Assembly (NCBI RefSeq): GCF_024345855.1
Contig: NZ_JAGQBX010000022.1
Span: forward strand, 1 to 41,517
DNA from: Synechococcus sp. GreenBA-s
GTDB taxonomy: Bacteria > Cyanobacteriota > Cyanobacteriia > PCC-6307 > Cyanobiaceae
Direction of reading: 5' to 3'
Length of the DNA stretch: 41,517 bases
In this document: positions 7,979 to 16,191 of the stretch, piece by piece
How the letters are laid out: each line of letters opens with the position of its first letter
Numbering within the stretch: position 1 is the stretch's first letter
Position numbers and translations under genes: made by a program
Notes under the pieces: generated by a model
The model's input: only the letters and a program-made list of their open reading frames with translations
Databases searched by the model: none
Told to the model about the DNA's origin: nothing

Positions 7979-9198
7979 ACAAGCGTTCCCTGCTGATCCT
8001 CTGCCTGGTGGTGGCCGTCGACACGGGCTCCTTCGGGCTCCTGGCGCCGGTGCTGCCGTTCCTGGTGGCGGACCTCACCGGCAGCCTGAACGCCATCACC
8101 GTCACCCAGGTGACGGCCCTCTATGCGGGCTGCCAGCTGGTGGGGGCGCCGCTGATCGGCCGCCTCTCGGACCGCTGGGGCCGCAAGCCGCTGATGGCCG
8201 GCGCCATCGCGGTGGGCAGCGTGGCCCTTCTGGGGTCCGGCCTGTCCGGCAACCTGGCGCTGCTGATGCTGTTCCAGGCCATCAAGGGCGGCACCGCGGC
8301 GGTGTTCGCCCTGGCCCAGGCGATGGTGGCCGATCGCAGCGAGGCCTCGGACGCCCGCACGGTGAGCTTCGGAGCCCTGGGCGCGGCCCTGGGCCTGGGC
8401 TTCGTGTTCGGCCCGGCCCTGGGGGGGCTGATCGGCTCCTTCAGCCCCAGGGCACCGTTCCTGGTGGCCGCGGCACTGACCCTGGTGAACCTGGTGCTGG
8501 TGCTCAAGCTGCTGCCGGAAACCCGCTCGCCGGCGAGCGTTCAAGCCGCCGAGGAACCGCAGGAGCCGCTGCGGTGGTGGACCGGCGAGCAGGGTGACCT
8601 GCGCCGCATGCTGGTCGTTTACTTCCTCTTCTACCTCGGCTTCTCCTCCTTCACGGGCATCTTCGTGGTGGACACGCGCCAGCGCTTCGGCTGGGGGCCC
8701 GAAGCCGCCGGCCTGCTGCTCTGCTTCGTCGGTGTCGTGGCGGCCGTGGTGCAGGGCGGCCTGCTGCCGAAACTGCTGCGACGGTTTCGGGCCAAGCGCC
8801 TGGCGGAACTGGGGCTGGTGCTTGTGGCCATCGCGCTGCTGGGCGTGTCCGGCATCGACCAGGGCGCCTACCTGTATGCCACCCAGTTTCTGTTCGCCAC
8901 CGGGGTGGGCCTGAGCACCCCTGGATTACGCAGCCTGCTGTCCACGGCCGTCAATGAACGCCAGCAGGGCCTCCTGGGGGGCCTCACCCAATCCTGCGTG
9001 AGTCTCTCCAGCCTGCTGGGTCCGCTGGCCTCCGGCCGGCTCTACACCTATCTTGGCTTTGCACTCACCTTCCAGATTCAGGCGGCGGTGGTCTTCATCG
9101 CCGCCGCCATCCTGATCGTCACCAAGGTGCGATCGCAGCCTCGGTCAGAACCCAATCTGGAGCCCCAGCTTCAACCCACGAACACCCCTTCGCCGTAG
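7975..9198 (+). CDS. MFS transporter, TetA/DHA1-like
   Basis: 407 residues with about 12 hydrophobic helices in two halves separated by a short polar linker (~residues 187-205). Motif A, GRLSDRWGRKPL, lies in the loop after helix 2, and the second half carries GPLASGRLYTYLG. The family exports drugs or small metabolites by proton antiport; the substrate is unknown. It is the last gene of the plus-strand operon. Its 3' end overlaps the convergent VOC gene by 28 nt. Confidence 0.85.
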   Translation: MNKRSLLILCLVVAVDTGSFGLLAPVLPFLVADLTGSLNAITVTQVTALYAGCQLVGAPLIGRLSDRWGRKPLMAGAIAVGSVALLGSGLSGNLALLMLFQAIKGGTAAVFALAQAMVADRSEASDARTVSFGALGAALGLGFVFGPALGGLIGSFSPRAPFLVAAALTLVNLVLVLKLLPETRSPASVQAAEEPQEPLRWWTGEQGDLRRMLVVYFLFYLGFSSFTGIFVVDTRQRFGWGPEAAGLLLCFVGVVAAVVQGGLLPKLLRRFRAKRLAELGLVLVAIALLGVSGIDQGAYLYATQFLFATGVGLSTPGLRSLLSTAVNERQQGLLGGLTQSCVSLSSLLGPLASGRLYTYLGFALTFQIQAAVVFIAAAILIVTKVRSQPRSEPNLEPQLQPTNTPSP

Positions 9199-9659
9199 CC
9201 GATCAGTTCGATCTGGTGGCCATCCGGATCCGAGAGGAACAGGGAGCGGCAGCGGGGGCCATAGGCAAACGCCTTGACGGCATGGCCCTGCTCGCGCAAG
9301 CGCTGCTCGGTCTGCTCCATCAGGGCGAAGGGGACGCGGAAGGCCAGATGCCGCATCGCGATCGTGTCGTGGCCGGGGCAGGGCTGGGTGGCGCCCGCAT
9401 CGGGCGGGAAGAGGTTGAGGTACGACTCCCCCACCACCCGCAGGATGAACGGCGGGCCCACGGCCAGCCCCTCCATGTGGGCCTCCGTGAAGCCGAAGGT
9501 GTCCTGATACCAGCGGATCGAGCGGGCAGGATCGGACACCGTGAGCGCCACGTGGTCGATCGCCTCAATCGGGATGGACTGGCCCCCTGCGGAAGTGACG
9601 GTCTCTGCAGGGGCGGCCTGGGCGGAGACGGCGGGTGGGGTGGCGCCGGTGGATGTCAT
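9171..9659 (-). CDS. VOC (glyoxalase/dioxygenase) superfamily protein
   Basis: 162 residues with a single VOC module starting near residue 33: IDHVALTVSDPARSIRWYQDTFGF, paired with MRHLAFRVP and ending in FLSDPDGHQIELIGYG. The candidate metal ligands (His in IDHVAL, His in MRHLAF, Glu in QIELIG) are in the expected places. The first ~30 residues are Ala/Thr-rich and may be non-native or a linker. It lies downstream of the Rieske oxygenase on the same strand. It could be glyoxalase-like or a ring-cleavage or resistance enzyme; the reaction is unassigned. Confidence 0.75.
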   Translation of the reverse strand: MTSTGATPPAVSAQAAPAETVTSAGGQSIPIEAIDHVALTVSDPARSIRWYQDTFGFTEAHMEGLAVGPPFILRVVGESYLNLFPPDAGATQPCPGHDTIAMRHLAFRVPFALMEQTEQRLREQGHAVKAFAYGPRCRSLFLSDPDGHQIELIGYGEGVFVG

Positions 9660-9686
9660 CGGGAGTGCTCCTGGGGATCGGGGGCC

Positions 9687-9759
9687 GGGTTGAGCGAGGG
9701 GCTGGGTTGAGCGAAGCGCTGCGATGACCGAGGCGCTGGGTTGAGCGAGACGCTGCGAT
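9687..9759. repeat. Short direct repeats between VOC and Rieske genes
   Basis: GGGTTGAGCGA occurs three times, at 9687-9697, 9704-9714 and 9738-9748. A longer 25-nt unit (9701-9725 and 9735-9759, period 34) matches at 23 of 25 positions. It fills most of the 116-nt gap between two minus-strand genes. Function is unknown; it may be simple tandem duplication or a regulatory array. Confidence 0.7.
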
Positions 9760-9775
9760 CAGCGAAGCAGTGGTC

Positions 9776-10879
9776 TCAGCGAACCAGACCAGCCTCGCGT
9801 TTGGCGCGCAGCAGCTTGCGCAGGCCCAGCGTCATCGAATCACTGGCCAGCAGCAGATCCTCGCGGCCATCCAGATCCGGCTCGAACGGCTGCATGGATT
9901 CCACGATGTAGCGGTCTTCCTCCAGGAAGCGCCGCACCCGCTTGAGGGCGGCCCCATCGGCCAGCGGACTCCTGAGGAAGGAGCGGAAGTGGCGCCACAG
10001 CAGCTGGGTGCGGCCATCGCCCAGCGGAACGGGAATGAGGCAGAGATAGATCGAGAAGTCCTTGAACACCACGCGGATGAGCAGGAAGTTGGCCATCCAC
10101 AGATTCAGGTGCTGCACGCCGGCGGGGGCCGCATCGGCCCCGTCCGCAGGCTGATCCGGCGCGGGATCCGCCGGATCCGGCTCGTCCTCCGGATGGCCGG
10201 AGCCCAGCAGGGTGCGCTTGAGGCGGCTGAGGGGATTGCCAGCCTGATCCGAGCGGTAATGGCGATCCCGGGGCGTATCGATCAGGGCGTAGAGGCTGTC
10301 CGCCGTGGCCGACTCCTCCGCGGGGTAGAGCTCATCGGCCGCCGCGCCGCCGAAGGTGCCCTTGTGCACATAGGGCACGTGGGTGAGGTCGATGAAGCCC
10401 TCCAGAATCCGCAGCCAGTGGGCCGACCAGACCGCCGATCCCTCCATGGTGCGCCAGCCGGGATCCTGAGCTGCGGGCACATGCTCGATCGGCGGCAGGG
10501 GGGGGACGGTGGACGGATCGAGATCGGCCTGCTGATGCCACCACACCCACACGAATCCATGGCCCTCCTGGCAGGGATAGGGGCGCAGATGGGAGCGATG
10601 GGGGATGTTCATCCCCTGGCGATTGGCCGGAATCTCCACGCACTCGCCCTGCTCGTTGAAGGTCCAGCCGTGGTAGCCGCAGCGCAACCGCCCCTCCACC
10701 AGGCAGCCCCGGCCCAGGGACGCCCCCTTGTGGGGGCAGCGATCCTGGGCCGCCAGCGGCGCTCCATCGGCGCCACGCCACAGCACCAGCGCCTGGCCGT
10801 GCAGGTGCACCGTGAGCGGTTGATCCGGCTGCAGCCCTGAGGCCAGAGCCACGGCATACCAGGCGTTGAGCAGTTGCAT
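9776..10879 (-). CDS. Rieske non-heme iron oxygenase, PaO/aromatic-ring-hydroxylating type
   Basis: 367 residues. The Rieske [2Fe-2S] centre is complete: Cys48, His50, Cys67 and His70 (RCPHKG, RCGYHGW). The mononuclear iron site is read as His167 and His172 within FIDLTHVPYVHKG, with Asp164 as the electron-transfer bridge. The C-terminal half resembles the PaO-like domain of chloroplast/cyanobacterial oxygenases (PaO, Tic55, PTC52, CAO) that act on tetrapyrroles, but VanA-like aromatic demethylases share this layout. An Asp/Pro/Ala-rich insertion lies near residues 225-250. The substrate is unknown. Confidence 0.8.
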   Translation of the reverse strand: MQLLNAWYAVALASGLQPDQPLTVHLHGQALVLWRGADGAPLAAQDRCPHKGASLGRGCLVEGRLRCGYHGWTFNEQGECVEIPANRQGMNIPHRSHLRPYPCQEGHGFVWVWWHQQADLDPSTVPPLPPIEHVPAAQDPGWRTMEGSAVWSAHWLRILEGFIDLTHVPYVHKGTFGGAAADELYPAEESATADSLYALIDTPRDRHYRSDQAGNPLSRLKRTLLGSGHPEDEPDPADPAPDQPADGADAAPAGVQHLNLWMANFLLIRVVFKDFSIYLCLIPVPLGDGRTQLLWRHFRSFLRSPLADGAALKRVRRFLEEDRYIVESMQPFEPDLDGREDLLLASDSMTLGLRKLLRAKREAGLVR

Positions 10880-11009
10880 CGGCGGGGTACGGGGAATGGC
10901 GGCGGGCGCCGGGAACAGGGGGCCAGGGGCGGCAGGAGGGGCCGTCTCAGGGGCGGTGGGGAAAGGGCGGGGGGCGAACGGGGAGGCGGCGTCGCCGCGG
11001 CGGGGGCGG

Positions 11010-11276
11010 TCAGCCCAGATGGGTCTTCCAGCGCTCCGCTTGGGGATTCCAGCGGAACCAGTCCCGCTCCGCCAGGGCGGCGAGCAGGGTGTCGGCCTCG
11101 GGGCTGCCGGCCTCCAGGCCCCAGTCCTGGCAGAGCAGCTGCTCCAGTTCGGGAGGGGCCAGGCCCAGCCGGAGACCCGACTTGAGCAGGCGGCGCAGCT
11201 CCGGCGGCTCGAGGCTCAGCAGCAGCCCCATCGAGAGCGGCTGCCGGGGCAGCTGGGCGCCGTCAAAGGATGCCAT
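11010..11276 (-). CDS. Small hypothetical protein linked to MinD-like ATPase, 88 aa
   Basis: 88 residues, predicted mostly helical, Leu-rich (LEPPELRRLLKSGLRLGL, LAPPELEQLL) and ending WFRWNPQAERWKTHLG, which resembles the last strand of a small winged-helix-like domain. No family was recognised. The start at 11276 overlaps the end of the MinD-like gene by 14 nt, so translation is probably coupled. ATG at residue 16 is an alternative. The tight coupling suggests a partner of that ATPase, as ParB/McdB-type proteins are for theirs, but no sequence similarity to those was seen. Confidence 0.6.
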   Translation of the reverse strand: MASFDGAQLPRQPLSMGLLLSLEPPELRRLLKSGLRLGLAPPELEQLLCQDWGLEAGSPEADTLLAALAERDWFRWNPQAERWKTHLG

Positions 11277-12027
11277 CGATCAGCTTCTGGGCGAGGGAGA
11301 TCACCCCCTGGCTCCAGGGGTGATCCGGCACCGTGAGCAGGGCCAGATCGCCACTGGCGAGATCGAGCAGCTCATCGCTGAGGGGCAGCACGGCCCCCAG
11401 GGGGATGCCATAGCTCTGCTCCACCCGATCGCGCACCTGCTGACCATCAAAGTGCCGCGGCAGCTTGTTCACCACCAGCAGGGCATTGGGCACATCCAGG
11501 CGTTGGGCCACCTCAAGCGCCACGGCGGTACCCAGATAGTCCTGGGAGTCAGGGCGCATCACCATCACCAGGCAATCGGAGATGGCCGTGGTGAGCAACG
11601 TCTCCTCATTGATACCAGGGTGGGTATCCACGATGATCACATCGAGATGGCGATGCTCACCAAGCTGGAAGAGGGCGTCATTGAGTCTCTCCACTTCATA
11701 GCCCTCGCGCAGCAGCCGCGCGATCCGGTCACTCTGCATGGAAGCCGGCACCAGAAACACCTGGCCGGCCTTCGCCCGCACCGCCGCGGGTGTGACGTCG
11801 TGGCAACAGCTTTCGATCGGAGCTGAGCCCTGGAGATGGTCATTCAGCGTGGCATCATCCGGGGCGGGCGTGAACTGAAACAGCACGTGCACGCCAGGCG
11901 AGGCCAGATCGGTATCGATCACGGCCACCTTGCGTCCGCTGAGGGCCAGGGCCGTGGCCAGATTGGCGGAAAGATTCGACTTTCCCGTGCCGCCGCGGAA
12001 GGAATGAACGCAGACAATCTTGGTCAT
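11263..12027 (-). CDS. MinD/ParA-family ATPase
   Basis: 254 residues. The deviant Walker A reads SFRGGTGKSN (residues 9-18) with Lys16 for phosphate, but the family's signature lysine before GG is Arg11. Switch I is VIDTDLASPG and the Walker B strand is IIVDTHPGI. The C-terminal amphipathic membrane-targeting helix of true MinD is not obvious (the protein ends ISLAQKLIDGIL). It is neither flanked by minC/minE nor by carboxysome genes. It belongs to a MinD-like group with HSFRGGTGKSN, known to me from other cyanobacteria beside signalling genes (recalled, unverified). It is divergent from the HAMP gene across a 58-nt gap. Confidence 0.8.
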   Translation of the reverse strand: MTKIVCVHSFRGGTGKSNLSANLATALALSGRKVAVIDTDLASPGVHVLFQFTPAPDDATLNDHLQGSAPIESCCHDVTPAAVRAKAGQVFLVPASMQSDRIARLLREGYEVERLNDALFQLGEHRHLDVIIVDTHPGINEETLLTTAISDCLVMVMRPDSQDYLGTAVALEVAQRLDVPNALLVVNKLPRHFDGQQVRDRVEQSYGIPLGAVLPLSDELLDLASGDLALLTVPDHPWSQGVISLAQKLIDGIL

Positions 12028-12058
12028 CGCAACAGGCCCAAACCCCGCTCAGCCACGG

Positions 12059-12066
12059 GATACTAG
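12059..12066. promoter_or_regulatory. Overlapping divergent -10 elements
   Basis: The octamer GATACTAG reads as a -10 in both directions: GATACT on plus (12059-12064, 21 nt before ATG 12086) and TAGTAT on minus (12065-12060, ~32 nt before ATG 12027). Such overlap would make the two promoters compete for polymerase. No -35 boxes were recognised. Confidence 0.4.
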
Positions 12067-12085
12067 GACTCTCCCAGTGGTACGC

Positions 12086-13588
12086 ATGACCAAGAGCCTG
12101 CCCCTCGGGACCCGCCTGGTGATCCTGGGAGTGAGTGGCCCCCTGGTGAGCACCCTGCTGTTGCTGGGAGGCGCCAGCACCGCCGCGGTGGTCATCGCCA
12201 GAAAAGCCAGCATCGAGATCTCCAGCCTCTTCCAACAGGACAACCGCGAGAACCTGCTGCACACCACCGCGCTGATCCAGGCCGCCGCCACCAGGACCAG
12301 CGAGCAGCTGATCCTCGATGCCGAGGCGATTCGCCGCAATCTGCAGGGTCTGGCGATCACGGGGTCCAGCAGCCTCACCTGGCAGGGGCAACGGTTCGAG
12401 TCGAACCAGGCGGCGACCCTGCTCAACGATCTGTTGCGCCAGCCCCTTTCGATCGGCGACGCCTGGGCGGGCATCTATTTCAAGAATGGGCAGGGCCAGT
12501 GGCATCGGCTCACGGGCATCACCCGCTCGGGCGAACCGCTGCAGATGAACTGGCAGGCCCCCATCGAGACCGTGCGGGAGCTGGAGGCGCTCTATCTGAA
12601 CCGCGAGGGGCTGCTGACGCCCCGCAACACCCTGCTGCGCCGAGGGGATCAGTGGCGCGTCACCCGCCTGACGCCCCTGAACGGCACGCCCCAGGGACGG
12701 CGCCTGGTGGTGATGGTGAGTGTCTCCACCGATGCCGCCACCGGCCTGCTCAACGCGGGCTCCAACCTATTCCCCCGGGAGGACCACGAGGTGGCCTTCT
12801 TCGGCTGGACGCCCACGGGCACGCTCTACTGCAACTACCAGCGGCCCCGGCCCACCACCTGCCGGGATCTCCAGGCCTCCCTGGCGGCCACGGGCGGCAT
12901 CCCCAGGCCCGGAGCGGGGCAGCAACCCGCGCTGATGGAGCGCCAGCTGCCGCTGATCGGCCCGGACCGGCGGCCGCTGCCGCGCCGCTCCCTGTTTGTG
13001 GCCACCTTCCCGACCTGGAACTGGGTGGCCGCCATCGCCGTGAACGAGGACGTGCTGCAGCGCACGCTCACGCCCCTGCGCCGGGAGACGAGCCGGGTGA
13101 TCACCGGGCTGATCGGCCTGAGCCTGCTGCTGATGCTGGGCTGCGGCCTCGCCGCCTGGCACCTGGCCCGCGGCGTGACCCGCCAGCTGCAGCAACTGGC
13201 GGAGGCGGCCGATGCAATCGCCTCCGACCAGAAGCGCCAGACCCTCCGCTATGGAGCCGACGATGCCATCGGCCAGCTGGTGCTGGCCTTCAACCGCATG
13301 GCCAGCGCGGTGGCCGACCGGGAGGAGGGCCTGCGGGCCCAGATCCAGGAGCTGACGATCAGCATCAACCACCAGTCGCTGCAGGGGCAGGTGTGCTCAA
13401 TCGTGGCGGATCCCAGCTTCAGCGCCCTGAGCGAGCGGGCCCAGGCGATGCGCCAGCGGCGCCGCCAGTTCCGCGACGCGACTCCCCCCGAAGCCGGGGC
13501 TTCGGACGGGAGCAGCGCCCTGGCCAGCAGCCCGGACAGCCAGCCGCCGGAGAGCCCCTCCCCGTCCGAGGGGAGCGCAGCGGGCTGA
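12086..13588 (+). CDS. HAMP-domain membrane sensor without kinase domain
   Basis: 500 residues. TM1 lies at ~8-33, an extracytoplasmic sensing domain at ~35-335 (Cache-like in size), TM2 at 338-360 (VITGLIGLSLLLMLGCGL) and HAMP at ~360-412 ending IGQLVLAFNRMASAV. Then a helical segment and the motif LQGQVCSIVADPSFSALSER (~429-448), ending in a Ser/Pro/Gly-rich tail. No histidine kinase, cyclase, MCP or GGDEF output domain is present. Residues 403-459 match the C-terminus of the response regulator at 16188-17300 (37 of 57 identical, ungapped). The stop codon abuts the convergent tolC stop. The start was chosen 20 nt after a -10 element. Confidence 0.75.
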   Translation: MTKSLPLGTRLVILGVSGPLVSTLLLLGGASTAAVVIARKASIEISSLFQQDNRENLLHTTALIQAAATRTSEQLILDAEAIRRNLQGLAITGSSSLTWQGQRFESNQAATLLNDLLRQPLSIGDAWAGIYFKNGQGQWHRLTGITRSGEPLQMNWQAPIETVRELEALYLNREGLLTPRNTLLRRGDQWRVTRLTPLNGTPQGRRLVVMVSVSTDAATGLLNAGSNLFPREDHEVAFFGWTPTGTLYCNYQRPRPTTCRDLQASLAATGGIPRPGAGQQPALMERQLPLIGPDRRPLPRRSLFVATFPTWNWVAAIAVNEDVLQRTLTPLRRETSRVITGLIGLSLLLMLGCGLAAWHLARGVTRQLQQLAEAADAIASDQKRQTLRYGADDAIGQLVLAFNRMASAVADREEGLRAQIQELTISINHQSLQGQVCSIVADPSFSALSERAQAMRQRRRQFRDATPPEAGASDGSSALASSPDSQPPESPSPSEGSAAG

Positions 13589-15178
13589 TCAGCGCAGCTT
13601 GGCGAGGCGGGCGGGCAGGCGCAGGTCGTTGAGGGGGGTGCCGAGCTCCTGGCTGAGGGCCGGATCGCCCATGTAGTTGAGGCCGCTGGCGCGGGCCAGG
13701 CTCACCAGGGCGATGTTGTAGTCGGCCAGGTCGTTCACGTAGGCGATCACGGCCTGGGTGAGGTCCTGCTGGGCCTGCACCACATCGGTCACGGTGCCGT
13801 AGCCGGCGTTGAAGCGCAGGGTCTGCAGGCGCAGGGCCTCATTGGCGGCCTTGACGCGACCCGAGGAGAAGAGCACCACGTCGCGCCCCTGGGTGGCCTG
13901 GGCATAGAAGGTCTGCACCTCCTTGCGCACCTGGTTGACCGCCGCCTGATAGGAGGCCTCGGCCGCCCTGGCCTTGCGGCGGGCCGCCTCGGCATTCATG
14001 CGCGCCTGGCCGCCATCGAAGCCGGTGAACGACAGCTGCAGCAACGCCGAGGTGTCCCACAGGTCGGAGCGGGCCCCCTGCACCCACGGCGGCCCCTGGC
14101 CCGTGAAACCCGCGGCCTTGGTCCACAGCCAGCTGTTGACCAGCTGGATCGTGGGCCGGTAGGTGGCGAGCTCGATCTGGGCCTGGGCCTCGTTGATCTT
14201 CACGTCCATCAGCTTCTGCTCGATCACCTTGCGGTAGTCGAGGGCGGCGCGACTGGTCTCCGCCAGGGAGTGGGGCCAGGAGCCCAGGGCCCCGAGCTGC
14301 TCGGCCGGGGTCAGGGGCGAGGAATCACTGATGGCCAGCAGCTCGCCGAGGGCCGCCTGGGCCACGCGCACGTCCTGCTGGGCCCGGGCCAGGTTGCTCT
14401 GGTCGGCCTTCAGCACCGACTCCTGCTTGGCCAGATCCACCTTGGTGGAGGAGCCCAGGCGGAACCGGGTCTCGGTGAGGCCATAGAGCAGCTTGTCGTT
14501 GGCCACGATCTGCTCGCCGGTGAGCACCTGGGCGTAGGCCTGCTGCAGCTCCACGAAGGCCTGCTCGGTCTGCAGGCGGTTGTCCCGCAGGGCGATCACA
14601 TAGGTGTCGGCGGCCTGGCGCACCTTGTATTTGTTCTGCCAGATCGTGGGGGTGCGGGCCGGATCGAAGAGGTTCCAGGTGACATCGACCTGGCCGATCG
14701 CCTGGAAGTAACTGCCCATGTAGGCCTTCTGGTTCTGGTAGGGGCCGGGCGACGCCACGCCGCCGGTGAAGGCCCCCGGATAGTTGTAGTAGGAGCGGGC
14801 GCCGTAGGGGCCGCCGTTGAGGGAGGCGTTGAGCGTGGGCCACCAGGTGGCGTAGGCGGCGCCAAGGCTGTTCTGAGTCGCCACCAGCTCCTCATACGAC
14901 TGGCGCAGCACCGGGTTGCGCTGGCTGGCCCAGGCCACCGCCTGGGCCATGGCCAGCCGGGACAGCTGCTCCGGCGGGAGCGGCGACTCCGTCGGGCGGG
15001 GCCGCTGCCCCGGCCAGCCCGATCCGAGCGTCTCGACGCGCTGCTCCCCCGGCAGCGGCTCCGCACCGGCCGATCCGGCCGGAATAACGGCAGCAAGCAT
15101 CAGCGGCAGCGCAGCCGCGAGGCGCAGCAGGGCTGCGGGCCCACGCCGGCAGGGGCTCAGCTCTGGCGGGCGACTCAT
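13589..15178 (-). CDS. TolC-family outer-membrane efflux protein
   Basis: 529 residues. A signal peptide lies at ~1-40 (LLRLAAALPLMLAAVIPAGSAGA). Two TolC repeats follow, with long helices such as TRFRLGSSTKVDLAKQESVL and its counterpart LRFNAGYGTVTDVVQAQQDL. These FxxGxxxxxDVxxAQ-type repeats identify the outer-membrane efflux family that forms the channel for DevBCA/HlyD- or RND-type pumps. The ATG at 15178 overlaps the crtB stop by ATGA; a longer frame from 15319 would run inside crtB and lacks a signal at its start. A DevB adaptor is encoded 8.5 kb away and could pair with it (inference). Confidence 0.82.
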   Translation of the reverse strand: MSRPPELSPCRRGPAALLRLAAALPLMLAAVIPAGSAGAEPLPGEQRVETLGSGWPGQRPRPTESPLPPEQLSRLAMAQAVAWASQRNPVLRQSYEELVATQNSLGAAYATWWPTLNASLNGGPYGARSYYNYPGAFTGGVASPGPYQNQKAYMGSYFQAIGQVDVTWNLFDPARTPTIWQNKYKVRQAADTYVIALRDNRLQTEQAFVELQQAYAQVLTGEQIVANDKLLYGLTETRFRLGSSTKVDLAKQESVLKADQSNLARAQQDVRVAQAALGELLAISDSSPLTPAEQLGALGSWPHSLAETSRAALDYRKVIEQKLMDVKINEAQAQIELATYRPTIQLVNSWLWTKAAGFTGQGPPWVQGARSDLWDTSALLQLSFTGFDGGQARMNAEAARRKARAAEASYQAAVNQVRKEVQTFYAQATQGRDVVLFSSGRVKAANEALRLQTLRFNAGYGTVTDVVQAQQDLTQAVIAYVNDLADYNIALVSLARASGLNYMGDPALSQELGTPLNDLRLPARLAKLR

Positions 15179-16191
15179 CGGGCCTGGGAGATCACGTAGG
15201 AGAAGGGCAGGTCCAGCAGCTTGCCGGCCTGGGGCACGTAGGCGCGCTTGTTGAACACGTCGTAGTCGTGCCGCTCGATCACATCGAGGATGCCCCGATA
15301 GAGCCGCAGCGACGCCCACACCGGCCAGCGGGCATCGGGCGCCAGCCAGCGCACGCCCGCCTCAGAGCGGGCGAACCACTGGCGGGCACGCTCCAGCTGG
15401 AAGGCCATCAGCGCCCGCCAGTTGTCGTTGAGGGTGCCGGCCAGCAGCTCGGCCTCCGAGTAGCCGAAGCGCTCCAGGTCCTCCTGGGGCAGGTAGATGC
15501 GGCCGCGGCCCCGGTCCTCCCCCACGTCCCGCAGGATGTTGGTGAGCTGGTTGGCGATGCCCAGGGCCACCGCGGCCTCGGAGGTGTCGGGCCGCTCGCT
15601 CCAGGGAGCGGAGGTGTAGGCGGGATCGAGACCCATCACCTCCTGGGTCATCAGGCCGACGGTGCCGGCCACGCGATAGCAGTAGAGCTCCAGCTCGGCG
15701 AAGCTGGCGTAGCGGGTCTGGAGCAGGTCCATGCGCTGGCCCTCGATCATGTCGAGGTAGGGCTGCAGGCTCTGGGGGTAGCGCTCCAGGGTGTCCACCA
15801 TGGCCCGATCGAGGCCATCGCGCACCTGGCCCTCGAACAGCTGGCGGGTGCGCAGCTCCCAGGCATCGAGCCGGGCCGCCAGCTCCTCCACGGGACGCGC
15901 CTGGGCCTCGGCACTATCCATCAGTTCATCGGTGCGGCGGCACCAGACGTAGATGGCCCAGATCGCCCGGCGCTTGGCCGGGGGCATCAGCAGCGTGCCG
16001 AGATAGAAGGTCTTGGCCCACTCGGCCGTCTCCTTGCGGCAGGCCTCATAGGCCTCCTCCAGGCTCGGCAGCAAAGTGGATCCCGGCTCCCGCTGGCGGG
16101 AGGTGGCGGCGGAGGACTGTGCCGTCATCGGGGCAGGGTCGGCACCTGGATCAACCGAGGCAGTGGCCATGGTGGCAGAGCGCTGGCTCAT
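15175..16191 (-). CDS. crtB: Phytoene synthase
   Basis: 338 residues of the squalene/phytoene synthase family: condenses two geranylgeranyl-PP to 15-cis-phytoene, the first committed carotenoid step. Both Asp-rich motifs are present: RRTDELMD (Asp88/Asp92) and NILRDVGEDRGRGRIYLPQ (Asp222/Asp226). TFYLGTLLMPPAKRRAIWAI is the typical N-terminal helix. About 45 N-terminal residues are poorly conserved, so an internal ATG (residue 8 or 22) could be the true start. ATGA overlaps join it to the regulator upstream and tolC downstream. Confidence 0.92.
   Translation of the reverse strand: MSQRSATMATASVDPGADPAPMTAQSSAATSRQREPGSTLLPSLEEAYEACRKETAEWAKTFYLGTLLMPPAKRRAIWAIYVWCRRTDELMDSAEAQARPVEELAARLDAWELRTRQLFEGQVRDGLDRAMVDTLERYPQSLQPYLDMIEGQRMDLLQTRYASFAELELYCYRVAGTVGLMTQEVMGLDPAYTSAPWSERPDTSEAAVALGIANQLTNILRDVGEDRGRGRIYLPQEDLERFGYSEAELLAGTLNDNWRALMAFQLERARQWFARSEAGVRWLAPDARWPVWASLRLYRGILDVIERHDYDVFNKRAYVPQAGKLLDLPFSYVISQAR

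Noticed and set aside
11263-12027. MinD-like ATPase as cell-division MinD or carboxysome McdA
   Set aside because: No minC/minE or carboxysome genes nearby, no obvious MinD membrane-targeting helix, and the signature lysine is replaced.
12086-13588. HAMP protein as histidine kinase or adenylate cyclase
   Set aside because: No H-box, N/G-boxes, GGDEF or cyclase motifs after the HAMP domain; only the short tail module is present.
13589-15319. Longer TolC reading from 15319
   Set aside because: The extra 47 residues lie inside crtB and precede a good signal peptide; ATG 15178 has the typical ATGA coupling.
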